In this document: positions 15,221 to 21,848 of the stretch, piece by piece
Layout: each line of letters begins with the position of its first letter
Numbering within the stretch: position 1 is the first letter of the stretch
Origin: CAYZZU01 sp964483105
GTDB lineage: Bacteria > CG2-30-53-67
Assembly (NCBI GenBank): GCA_964483105.1
Contig: CAYZZU010000039.1
Span: 1-21,848, forward strand
DNA: 21,848 nucleotides
Reading direction: 5' to 3'
Position numbers and translations under genes: made by a program
The notes under the pieces: model-generated
Seen by the model: the letters and a program-made list of their open reading frames with translations, nothing else
Database searches by the model: none
What the model was told of the DNA's origin: nothing

Positions 15221-15344
15221 CCCAAGATTCCAGAATGTGAAAACCGCCGAAGGCGACAAAATAAAAGGCAAACAGCACCGCATTTTAGTTTGATCCACGA
15301 GAAGAGGATATGATATGTTTTCTCTTTGTGAAAGGAGATCCTCC

Positions 15345-16421
15345 ATGAATTCACTGGATGTCATCGAGAAAAAAGTCGATAATGGGGAACGGATCACGCC
15401 GGAGGAGGGGCTCTTTCTCATGAACTCCGATGATCTTCTCCGGATCGGGAAAATCGCCTCCATTCGCAACCGTCAGAAAAACGGAAGTCGGGCCTATTTC
15501 ATCGTCAACCGCCATATCAACCACACCAATGTCTGTGTGAATCGTTGCGCCTTCTGCGCGTTCAGCCGGGATTCAAAGGACCCGGACGCCTACACCCTGA
15601 ATCTCTCAGAGGTCCTGGAAAGGGCGAAGCAGGGAGCCTCCGAGGGGGCCTCCGAGTTTCATATCGTGGGGGGGCTCCATCCCGATCTCCCCTTTGAGTA
15701 TTATCTCAAGCTCCTCTCCACTCTTCGTGACCGCTTTCCCCACATCCATCTTCAGGCCTTTACGGCCGTTGAGATCGATTACCTTTCCAGGATCACCGGA
15801 CTGCCCCTGCCGGACCTCCTGAGAAAACTGAAGGCCGCAGGTCTGGGGTCGCTGCCGGGCGGCGGTGCCGAAATCTTCGATCCACGCGTCCGGAATACAA
15901 TCTGTCCGGAAAAAATCTCCGGAGACAGATGGCTTTCCGTCATGGAGGAGGCCCACAAGGCGGGGCTGAAATCCAACGCAACCATGCTGTACGGCCACGT
16001 GGAAGACTTTCGCTCACGGATCGATCACTTGACCCGCCTTCGGGACCTCCAGGACAGAACCGGAGGATTTCAGGCATTCATTCCCCTGGCCTTTCATCCG
16101 GAAAACACACAGATCCCCGAATGCAGCGGAACCACGGGGGTGGACGATTTGAAGACCCTCGCCGTCAGCAGGATCTTTCTCGACAATTTCGATCACATCA
16201 AGGCCTTCTGGATCATGCTCGGCGTCAAGATCGCCCAGGTTTCCCTCTGTTTCGGCGTAGACGACCTGGATGGAACCGTGGTGGAAGAAAAAATCACCCA
16301 TGCCGCCGGAGCAAAAACCGCCGAGGCATTACCGAAAGAGGCCCTCGTCCGCATGATCCGGAAGGCGGGCAGAACACCGGTAGAGCGGGATACACTCTAC
16401 CGGAAGATCAGAACATATTGA
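15345..16421 (+). CDS. mqnE: aminofutalosine synthase (radical SAM)
   Basis: MqnE joins the 5'-deoxyadenosyl group of SAM to the MqnA product to give 6-amino-6-deoxyfutalosine in menaquinone synthesis. The 358-aa protein has the radical SAM cluster CVNRCAFC (Cys64, Cys68, Cys71) preceded by INHTNVC. It also has the MqnE-specific EFHIVGGLHPDLPFEYY, LQAFTAVEIDYLSR, GGGAEIF and TMLYGHVED..RIDHL..LRDLQDRTGGFQAFIPLAFHPENT stretches. ATG 15345 has AAGGAG seven bases before it, so the longer frame from 15315 is not used. It is divergent from the glycosylation operon; I see no convincing sigma-70 promoter in the gap. mqnC follows 36 bases after the stop and is likely in the same operon. Confidence 0.95.
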   Translation: MNSLDVIEKKVDNGERITPEEGLFLMNSDDLLRIGKIASIRNRQKNGSRAYFIVNRHINHTNVCVNRCAFCAFSRDSKDPDAYTLNLSEVLERAKQGASEGASEFHIVGGLHPDLPFEYYLKLLSTLRDRFPHIHLQAFTAVEIDYLSRITGLPLPDLLRKLKAAGLGSLPGGGAEIFDPRVRNTICPEKISGDRWLSVMEEAHKAGLKSNATMLYGHVEDFRSRIDHLTRLRDLQDRTGGFQAFIPLAFHPENTQIPECSGTTGVDDLKTLAVSRIFLDNFDHIKAFWIMLGVKIAQVSLCFGVDDLDGTVVEEKITHAAGAKTAEALPKEALVRMIRKAGRTPVERDTLYRKIRTY

Positions 16422-16457
16422 CGGCTTCGTAAAAATCCAACAATATGAAAAATCAAC

Positions 16458-17516
16458 ATGACAAATATTGAAGAGAAAATCGGAGCCGGAAGCCGCCTCA
16501 CCGCCGAGGAGGGGCTTTTGCTCCTGGAAAAAGCGGATCTGCTCACCCTGGGGGAATGGGCCACGAAGATCCGGGACCGCAAACATCCGGGCCGGACGGT
16601 CACCTTCATCATCGACCGGAACATCAACTATACGAATGTCTGCGTAAACCGATGCCGGTTCTGCGCCTTCTACCGTCCTCCCGGCGCCCCCGGCGCCTAC
16701 GTCCTGAGCAAGGATCAGATCTTCAGAAAGATCGAAGAGACCCTGGAACAGGGCGGGACCCAGATCCTGATGCAGGGAGGACTCCATCCGGACCTCTCCA
16801 TTGAATACTACGAAGAACTCTTTCAGGCAATCAAACAAAAATACCCGATCCGGGTTCACGCCCTTTCTCCTCCCGAGATCATCCATATCTCCAGGCAGTC
16901 GTCTCTCACGGTTCGCGAGGTTCTGACAAGGTTGCAAGCCTCCGGCCTCGATTCAATCCCCGGCGGGGGAGCGGAAATTCTCGATGACGGGGTACGGACC
17001 CTCGTGAGCCCGAACAAGATTCTCTCCGGGGAGTGGCTCTCCGTCATGAGAGAGGCCCACCACCTCGGCATCCCCTCCACAGCCACCATGATGTTCGGCA
17101 GCGTGGAATCCCCCCGTTCCCGGATCCGGCATCTGATCCGGGTCCGGAACCTGCAGGACGAAACCGGCGGGTTTACCGCCTTCATCCCCTGGAGCTATCA
17201 GCCGGGGAATACCGACCTCTCCGGGGAAACGGCCACAGGAGCCGAATACCTCCGGGTCCTCGCCGTTTCCAGGATTCTGCTGGATAACATCGAGAATATC
17301 CAGGCCTCCTGGGTGACACAGGGCACGAAGATGGGACAGGTCGCTCTCTTCTTCGGCGCCAACGACATGGGAAGCACGATGCTGGAAGAAAACGTCGTCG
17401 CCGCCACCGGAGTCTCCCATCAGATGACCCCGAAGGAGATGATCCGGATCATTCGAAAAGCGGGCTTTCTCCCGGCCCAACGAAACAACGTCTATGAGAT
17501 CTTGAAGAAATATTAA
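16458..17516 (+). CDS. mqnC: cyclic dehypoxanthinyl futalosine synthase (radical SAM)
   Basis: MqnC cyclises dehypoxanthinyl futalosine through a radical formed at the sugar C4', a later step than MqnE, and releases 5'-deoxyadenosine. The 352-aa protein has the cluster CVNRCRFC (Cys62, Cys66, Cys69) after TFIIDRNINYTNVC. It also has the MqnC-type AFYRPPG, GGTQILMQGGLHPDLSIEYY, HALSPPEI and TATMMFGSVES motifs. It is clearly homologous to its neighbour mqnE, but HALSPPEI in place of LQAFTAVEI sets it apart. ATG 16458 has no good ribosome site, so coupling to mqnE across the 36-base gap is plausible. mqnA, mqnD and a plain mqnB are not in the window; the MTAP-like gene downstream may be relevant. 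Confidence 0.95.
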   Translation: MTNIEEKIGAGSRLTAEEGLLLLEKADLLTLGEWATKIRDRKHPGRTVTFIIDRNINYTNVCVNRCRFCAFYRPPGAPGAYVLSKDQIFRKIEETLEQGGTQILMQGGLHPDLSIEYYEELFQAIKQKYPIRVHALSPPEIIHISRQSSLTVREVLTRLQASGLDSIPGGGAEILDDGVRTLVSPNKILSGEWLSVMREAHHLGIPSTATMMFGSVESPRSRIRHLIRVRNLQDETGGFTAFIPWSYQPGNTDLSGETATGAEYLRVLAVSRILLDNIENIQASWVTQGTKMGQVALFFGANDMGSTMLEENVVAATGVSHQMTPKEMIRIIRKAGFLPAQRNNVYEILKKY

Positions 17517-17524
17517 ACAAGACG

Positions 17525-17613
17525 CCAGGAATGGGACGAATAAGCACGAAGTTGGAAAAGATTGATTTCAAGTCTTCTTGTTTTTTATTTGTGTCTATTC
17601 GTGTAATTCATGG
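17525..17613. repeat. imperfect 26-bp inverted repeat between mqnC and the MTAP-like gene
   Basis: The arms 17525-17550 and 17588-17613 match at 19 of 26 positions when one is reversed. The shared core is CACGAAT-like (GACGAATAAGCACGAA versus TGTCTATTCGTG on the other side). The 37-base centre is AT-rich. It could be a decayed mobile or REP-like element or a transcript hairpin. It has no T tract to act as a simple terminator. Confidence 0.5.
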
Positions 17614-17634
17614 CCCCAATTTTTCAGGTCGCCT

Positions 17635-18507
17635 ATGCAAGACAGAATCAAAACCCTGATCCTCGGAGGAAGCGGGGCCTACCACCTCGCGCGGGAGGCG
17701 TTGGGACCCGAAAAAGGAAAACGGACGATCAAAACCCCTTTCGGCGACTCCCAGCCGATCCGGATCCTGGAGATTGATGGAACCGATATCGGTTTTCTCT
17801 CCCGCCATGGAGAAAAAGGCTATCGGCTGACAGCGCCTTTCGTGAACTATCGGGCGAATATCTACGCCGCCAAGGAACTGGGCGTGGAGCGGATCCTTTC
17901 CTGGTCCGGCCCCGGCGCCATTGAAGAATCCCTGCATCCCGGGGATCTGGTTCTTCCGGATGATCTCATCGACATGACCCGCAACCGCCCTTCCACATTT
18001 TTCCGGAACAAGGGGATTGGATTTATCCGGCAGAACCCGGTCTTCTGCCCGGAAATCCGTGATTCTCTTCAAAGAGCGCTGGATGAGTTCCACATCCCCT
18101 TCCGGTCGCGTGGAACCTATGTCTGTACCGAAGGCCCGAGACTCGAGACTCCGGCGGAGGTCCGTTTCATGCGACAGGCCGGCGGTGATCTTGTGGGCAT
18201 GACACTGATCCCGGAGGCCTTTCTGGCCCGGGAACTGGAAATCTGTTACGCCCCGCTCTGTTACATTTCCAACTATGCCGAAGGTGTCCGTTCCCTCCCC
18301 TATCAAAAGGGAGTCCTCTTTGAAGGTACACTCCCCGACCCGGAGCAAAGCCGGGTCGATGCAACGCTTTCACTCTTTCCGGGGATCATCCGGAAGGCCC
18401 TTGCTCATCTGCCCCGCCCGGGACGAAACTGTCCATGCGGAAATTCCATGCTTCGATACAAAATCCGTGGTGATATTGATGAGGATTGGCACACGTGGAT
18501 CGGATGA
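17635..18507 (+). CDS. MTAP-family purine nucleoside phosphorylase, probably 6-oxopurine specific
   Basis: The 290-aa protein belongs to the PNP/MTAP trimeric phosphorylase family: GGSGAY (residues 11-16), SRHG (56-59) with VNYRANIYAAKELGV, the SGPGAIEESLHPGDLVLPDD phosphate/ribose region, TEGPRLETPAE (165-175) and GMTLIPEA. In human MTAP the base is held by Asp220 in a TDYD-like stretch; here the aligned stretch is SNYAEG with Asn213 and Ala215. Asn at this place is what PNP and methylthioinosine phosphorylase use for hypoxanthine-type bases. A C-terminal tail carries CPC (Cys266, Cys268) and RYKIRGDIDEDWHTW. ATG 17635 has only a weak AGGT five bases upstream. The setting beside mqnE/mqnC suggests a link to futalosine or to nucleoside by-products of radical SAM enzymes, but general purine or methylthio-nucleoside salvage is equally possible. 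Confidence 0.85.
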   Translation: MQDRIKTLILGGSGAYHLAREALGPEKGKRTIKTPFGDSQPIRILEIDGTDIGFLSRHGEKGYRLTAPFVNYRANIYAAKELGVERILSWSGPGAIEESLHPGDLVLPDDLIDMTRNRPSTFFRNKGIGFIRQNPVFCPEIRDSLQRALDEFHIPFRSRGTYVCTEGPRLETPAEVRFMRQAGGDLVGMTLIPEAFLARELEICYAPLCYISNYAEGVRSLPYQKGVLFEGTLPDPEQSRVDATLSLFPGIIRKALAHLPRPGRNCPCGNSMLRYKIRGDIDEDWHTWIG

Positions 18508-18614
18508 GTATGGAAGAACTCAAGATGATTTCACAGATCCTGTCCGGAACAGAGACGCAAATCTCCATGAAATTATGCAGGGTTATCCCACCTGTCCACA
18601 AAAAATGTGAATAG
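18504..18614 (+). CDS. possible 36-aa protein coupled to the phosphorylase gene
   Basis: An ATG overlaps the phosphorylase stop codon as ATGA and opens a 36-codon frame beginning MSMEELKMISQILSGTETQI and ending VHKKCE. I recognise no family. The overlap is the typical geometry of translational coupling, but the frame is short, has no ribosome site of its own and runs into the DnaA-box-like cluster. It may be chance. Confidence 0.25.
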   Translation: MSMEELKMISQILSGTETQISMKLCRVIPPVHKKCE

Positions 18615-18787
18615 TCTGTGGAAAGCTGTGTGAAAAGAGAGACCGGATCGGCCCGAAAACTGGAACCGGATCAGATTGCCTATTTTTTAGACATACAAAA
18701 ATCATTAAATATCAGTTAGTTATAAAAACACCACCTGATCCTGAAGTCAAAAAGGGAAAGACCCCACCCGACATGAATCTATCCACA
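18583..18787. other. DnaA-box-like cluster with adjoining AT-rich block (possible origin-like region)
   Basis: Compared with TTATCCACA, the matches are CTGTCCACA at 18592-18600 (7/9), and on the minus strand CTATTCACA at 18614-18606 (8/9 allowing the variable fifth base) and CTTTCCACA at 18625-18617 (7/9). A weaker copy starts at 18627, and CTATCCACA lies at 18779-18787 (8/9). The TGTG starts at 18606, 18617 and 18627 are one helical turn apart. Between them and the last box lies a 60-base block (18675-18734) with 14 G/C. It is bounded by GGATCAG and CTGATCC in inverted orientation. This is the layout of a small replication origin, though dnaA, dnaN or gidA are not adjacent in the window. Confidence 0.35.
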
Positions 18788-18825
18788 TAAGAAGAAAAAT
18801 GAAATTGTTTTAGTTCTTTTATAAA

Positions 18826-18935
18826 AGCGGGCGGGAAGAGGCCCTGTTTGCCCGGACATCCGGGAGTTCGGCGCGGGAAGGCGATCTTCCGCCGGGATGG
18901 AAAAACCCTCCGAGCAACTCCCCCGGATCATCCGG
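18826..18935 (+). other. GC-rich chain of hairpins upstream of clpC
   Basis: Three stems follow one another: CCCGGA/TCCGGG (18851-18864); CGGC plus GGAAG paired with CTTCC plus GCCG, with a three-base bulge (18869-18894); and CCGGA/TCCGG (18923-18935). A TATAAA at 18820-18825 precedes them but has no good -35. They end about 65 bases before the clpC promoter. They may be an RNA, a regulatory region or chance in GC-rich DNA. No known RNA family is recognised. Confidence 0.35.
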
Positions 18936-18999
18936 TAAGACAATGAATTTCCCCCTTTTTAAAAAGAGTTAACACGTGAGACAGAAAGCATGAAACAGC

Positions 19000-19028
19000 T
19001 TGACACGTTTCGATATTGACTATAAGAT
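19000..19028 (+). promoter_or_regulatory. promoter of clpC
   Basis: A perfect TTGACA (19000-19005) is followed after 17 bases by TAAGAT (19023-19028, four of six). The start would fall near 19035 with a leader of about 20 bases. GAAAC (18992-18996) and GTTTC (19007-19011) form a short inverted repeat around the -35 box and could be an operator. Neither a CIRCE element nor a CtsR box is seen. Confidence 0.6.
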
Positions 19029-19055
19029 TAAATGGATAGAGGGAGGAATCATCAC

Positions 19056-21500
19056 ATGTTTGAACGATTTACGGATAAGGCGAGAAGAACCATCATACTG
19101 GCCCGGGAAGAGGCGGAAAAGCATCAGCATGAGTACCTTGGAACCGAGCATATCCTCCTCGGGATCCTTCGGGATGAGGAAGGTCTTCACGGCAAGATTC
19201 TCAGGAATTTCGGCATCAATATCGACCACCTGAGGATGGAGGTGGAGCGGAATCTCCCGAAAGGGACCGACACCCTGACTTTCGGGGAAATCCCTTTTAC
19301 ACCCAAGGCCAGGAAGGTTCTGGAGCTTGCCGTGGAAGAAGCCCGGCTTCTGAACCACAACTATGTGGGGACCGAGCATATCCTCCTCGGACTGGTGCGG
19401 GAAGAAGAAGGAATCGCGGGAAACATCCTCCGGGGGATGGGAGCCAGTCTCCTGGGCGCCAGACAGCAGACCATCAATCTTCTGCATCAATCCTCGATCC
19501 GATCGAAGACCGCGAAACCGAAGAGCAAGACCCCGGCCCTGGATGAATTCGGGAGGGATTTTACCGATCTGGCCCGCCGCGGTGAACTCGATCCGGTCGT
19601 CGGGCGCAACGACGAAATCGAACGGGTGCTTCAGATCCTGAGCCGACGGACCAAGAACAATCCGGTCCTGATCGGTGAACCCGGCGTAGGGAAAACGGCC
19701 ATCGTGGAAGGGCTGGCCCAGAGGATCGTCAACGGAGACGTACCCATGGGTTTGACCAACCGGAAGGTCATCGCGCTCGACCTCGGTTCCCTGGTGGCGG
19801 GAACCAAATACCGCGGCCAGTTTGAAGAACGATTAAAGATCGTCCTCAAGGAGATTGTTTCTTCCAACAACCAGATCATCATTTTCATCGATGAGCTCCA
19901 TACCCTGGTCGGCGCTGGAGCCGCGGAAGGATCGCTTGACGCATCCAACATGCTCAAGCCGGCCCTGGCGCGCGGGGAGATCCAGTGTATCGGGGCGACC
20001 ACCTATGACGAATACCGCAAGTATATCGAAAAGGATGGGGCACTGGAACGACGTTTTCAGACCATTAATGTCAACGCGCCCTCCGTGGAAGAGACCATCC
20101 GGATCATCAAGGGACTGAGGTCCCGGTATGAAGAACACCACAACATTGTGATCACCGATGAGGCGATTGAGGCGGCGGCCAGACTTTCGGACCGATACAT
20201 TACAAACAAATTCTTGCCGGACAAGGCGATCGACGTGATCGATGAAACGGGGTCGCGATCGAAACTGCAGAAATTCACCCTCCCGCCCGAGCTCAAGGCG
20301 ATGCAGGAGCAGATCAAGGAAATCACGGAGCAGAAAAACCTTTATATTCAGCTCCAGGAGTTCGAGAAGGCGGCCCGTTACCGGGACCAGGAAGATAAGC
20401 TGAAAGAAGACTTTCATCGGGCGAAACAGGCCTGGCGTGATGAAAGAGAAACCACAAAGTCCCATGTCGACGCGGACGACATCGCGTATATCATCTCCAA
20501 GATGACAGGGGTTCCGATTTACAAGCTGGAGGAGCAGGAGAGCGAGAAACTTCTCCGCATGGAAGAGGCGCTCCATGAACGGATTGTCGGGCAGGATGAG
20601 GCCATTCAGGCGGTTTCCCGCGCTATCCGTCGTTCCCGGGCGGGCCTGAAAAGCCGGAAGAAACCGATCGGCTCCTTCATCTTTCTCGGTCCGACCGGCG
20701 TGGGAAAGACCGAGCTGGCCCGGGCACTGGCCGAATTCCTTTTCGACAGTGAAGACGCCATGATCCGGATCGATATGTCGGAATATATGGAACGGTTCAG
20801 CGTTTCCGGTCTGACCGGAGCCCCTCCGGGATACGTGGGATACGAAGAAGGAGGCCAGCTCACCGAAAAAGTCAAACGGCGTCCCTACTCCGTGGTCCTC
20901 CTGGATGAAATAGAAAAGGCCCATCCCGACCTCTTCAATATTCTTCTCCAGGTTCTGGACGACGGGCGCCTGACGGACAATTATGGAAGGACCATCGACT
21001 TCAACAACACGGTTCTGATCATGACATCCAATCTGGGTACCCGCCAGATCGACAAGGGAGCGCCCCTGGGATTCCAGAAAGAAGGGGAAGCGGCCTCCCA
21101 GGAAAAGATGCGGGAGGAGGTCATGGGAGCGGTGAAGAAGACCTTCAATCCCGAGTTTTTAAACCGCGTGGATGAGGTGGTCGTCTTCCATCCCCTGGAC
21201 AAGAAACAGATCTCTTCCATCATCGATATCCTGATCCGGCAGTTAAACGAGGAGATCGAAGACAAGGGATTCAAGATCCTTCTCTCCGACGAGGTCAAGG
21301 AATTCCTGATCGAAAAAGGATTCGAGCCGGCCTATGGGGCCAGGCCCCTGAGGCGGGCCATCCAGAGATATGTTTCGGACGCCCTTTCTGATGAAATTCT
21401 GCGGGGACACTTCAAAGACGCCGCGGCCATACGGGTGATCCTGAAAGGGGAAGAAATCGCTTTCGAAGAGGTCGCACACAGGCAGCTCACCCAGGCCTGA
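19056..21500 (+). CDS. clpC: ClpC-type AAA+ unfoldase, ATPase subunit of a Clp protease
   Basis: The 814-aa protein has two Clp N repeats (about residues 1-145), a first AAA+ domain with GEPGVGKT at 207-214 and DELHTLVGAG, and a UVR-type segment around 416-450 (LQEFEKAARYRDQEDKL). A second AAA+ domain follows, with GPTGVGKT near 545-552, LLDEIEKAHPD and the pore-loop GYVGY. PLGFQKE near residue 670 supplies the LGF-type loop expected to dock on ClpP. This makes it a ClpC rather than a ClpA or ClpB, and length is normal. It unfolds proteins for degradation and quality control in the cytoplasm. ATG 19056 is used because MFERFTDKARR is the standard start and GGAGG lies nine bases before it. It is monocistronic, without the ctsR-mcsA-mcsB neighbours seen in Firmicutes. 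One oddity: SVSGLTGAPPG has Gly where Arg (VSRL) is usual. Confidence 0.96.
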   Translation: MFERFTDKARRTIILAREEAEKHQHEYLGTEHILLGILRDEEGLHGKILRNFGINIDHLRMEVERNLPKGTDTLTFGEIPFTPKARKVLELAVEEARLLNHNYVGTEHILLGLVREEEGIAGNILRGMGASLLGARQQTINLLHQSSIRSKTAKPKSKTPALDEFGRDFTDLARRGELDPVVGRNDEIERVLQILSRRTKNNPVLIGEPGVGKTAIVEGLAQRIVNGDVPMGLTNRKVIALDLGSLVAGTKYRGQFEERLKIVLKEIVSSNNQIIIFIDELHTLVGAGAAEGSLDASNMLKPALARGEIQCIGATTYDEYRKYIEKDGALERRFQTINVNAPSVEETIRIIKGLRSRYEEHHNIVITDEAIEAAARLSDRYITNKFLPDKAIDVIDETGSRSKLQKFTLPPELKAMQEQIKEITEQKNLYIQLQEFEKAARYRDQEDKLKEDFHRAKQAWRDERETTKSHVDADDIAYIISKMTGVPIYKLEEQESEKLLRMEEALHERIVGQDEAIQAVSRAIRRSRAGLKSRKKPIGSFIFLGPTGVGKTELARALAEFLFDSEDAMIRIDMSEYMERFSVSGLTGAPPGYVGYEEGGQLTEKVKRRPYSVVLLDEIEKAHPDLFNILLQVLDDGRLTDNYGRTIDFNNTVLIMTSNLGTRQIDKGAPLGFQKEGEAASQEKMREEVMGAVKKTFNPEFLNRVDEVVVFHPLDKKQISSIIDILIRQLNEEIEDKGFKILLSDEVKEFLIEKGFEPAYGARPLRRAIQRYVSDALSDEILRGHFKDAAAIRVILKGEEIAFEEVAHRQLTQA

Positions 21501-21535
21501 GTGCCCCGAACATCCTGTTCATCAATCCACAATCC

Positions 21536-21568
21536 AGAGGGGGGAGCAATTCTCTCCCCTCTTTTTTT
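21536..21568 (+). terminator. rho-independent terminator of clpC
   Basis: An 11-base stem with one G-T pair (21536-21546 with 21552-21562) closes a five-base loop. Seven T follow directly (21562-21568). It lies 36 bases after the clpC stop codon. Confidence 0.9.
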
Positions 21569-21576
21569 GTTGGTTC

Positions 21577-21822
21577 TAAGCATGCATGGTGTCAGACCTT
21601 GACATATGACACAGACCTTTCGGGGGTCATGCGCTATAATGTTGTCAAGTAAGCATGCATGGTGTCAGACCTTGACATATGACACAGACCTTTCGGGGGT
21701 CATGNNNNNNNNNNNNNNNNNNNNNNNNNNNNNNNNNNNNNNNNNNNNNNNNNNNNNNNNNNNNNNNNNNNNNNNNNNNNNNNNNNNNNNNNNNNNNNNN
21801 NNNNCGCTATAATGTTGTCAAG
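21577..21822 (+). repeat. 73-bp tandem direct repeat interrupted by a sequence gap
   Basis: Copy 1 is 21577-21649. Copy 2 starts at 21650 and is identical for 55 bases up to the gap. The 18 bases after the gap (21805-21822) are exactly the missing end of the unit. Each unit holds nested inverted parts (GGTGTCA with TGACAC, GACC with GGTC, TTGTCAAG facing CTTGACA) and a perfect TATAAT. Copy number is unknown because the gap may hide further units. The final 26 bases (21823-21848) leave the repeat and show nothing I can identify. Confidence 0.9.
21705..21804. other. assembly gap of 100 N
   Basis: Exactly 100 undetermined bases, the usual placeholder for a gap of unknown size. No feature can be called inside it, and a reading frame drawn across it has no meaning. 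Confidence 0.98.
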
Positions 21823-21848
21823 CAAAAAATTTAAGAGAGAGTTCTTCC

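Noticed and set aside
16419..16441. GACGGCTTCGTAAAAATCC at the end of mqnE as a dispersed repeat
   Set aside because: It resembles intergenic motifs I associate with deltaproteobacterial genomes, but there is one copy here and nothing in the window to support a repeat.
1..21848. CRISPR arrays, tRNA or rRNA genes, prophage or defence islands
   Set aside because: No regularly spaced short repeats with unique spacers, no cloverleaf or rRNA motifs, and no phage or defence proteins among the recognised genes; the only array is the direct 73-bp repeat at the right end.

Overview
The window looks like chromosomal sequence from a Gram-negative, menaquinone-using anaerobe or facultative bacterium, most likely a deltaproteobacterium-like (Desulfobacterota) lineage. 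The reasons are a moderately high-GC sequence, an OmpP1/FadL outer-membrane protein, the futalosine menaquinone enzymes MqnE and MqnC, a sigma-54-type promoter, and a ClpC carrying a UVR motif. The lineage is an inference. A run of exactly 100 N near the right end shows this is a scaffold.

Layout from left to right. 293-2371 (+) is a YyaL/SPATA20-type thioredoxin-fold protein that converges on ATP-dependent PEP carboxykinase (pckA, 2463-4040, -). A 449-bp divergent regulatory region follows. It holds a sigma-70-like promoter for pckA, and a -24/-12 sigma-54 promoter preceded by an 18-bp-period direct repeat for the ammonium transporter amt (4490-5725, +). A two-way terminator separates amt from a FadL/OmpP1 protein (5790-7193, -). 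Next come two diverged, separately transcribed secreted paralogues with a DUF302-like N-terminal half (7648-8703 and 8899-9942, -), then lpdA (10126-11529, -) and gcvH (11641-12027, -). A tightly overlapping three-gene unit, read from 15168 down to 12126, encodes a Maf/DUF115-N-terminal-like protein, a family 9 glycosyltransferase and a CpsB-type PHP phosphatase, which points to surface glycan work.

From 15.3 kb the genes run rightward: mqnE, mqnC, an MTAP-family purine nucleoside phosphorylase with 6-oxopurine-type residues, and a tiny coupled ORF. A 440-bp non-coding stretch follows, with a helically phased cluster of DnaA-box-like sequences, a 60-bp AT-rich block and a chain of GC-rich hairpins. 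Then come clpC (19056-21500) and its terminator. The window ends in a 73-bp tandem repeat whose second copy is interrupted by the N gap exactly in register.

Functional links: lpdA and gcvH supply two glycine cleavage components (gcvT and gcvP are not in the window). mqnE and mqnC supply two menaquinone steps (mqnA and mqnD are not in the window). The MTAP-like enzyme may act on futalosine or on nucleoside by-products of radical SAM chemistry. The points most worth a second look are the origin-like region before clpC, the in-register repeat gap, the MTAP-like gene's specificity residues, the DUF302-like paralogue pair, the G-tract leader of one paralogue, and the sigma-54 control region of amt.
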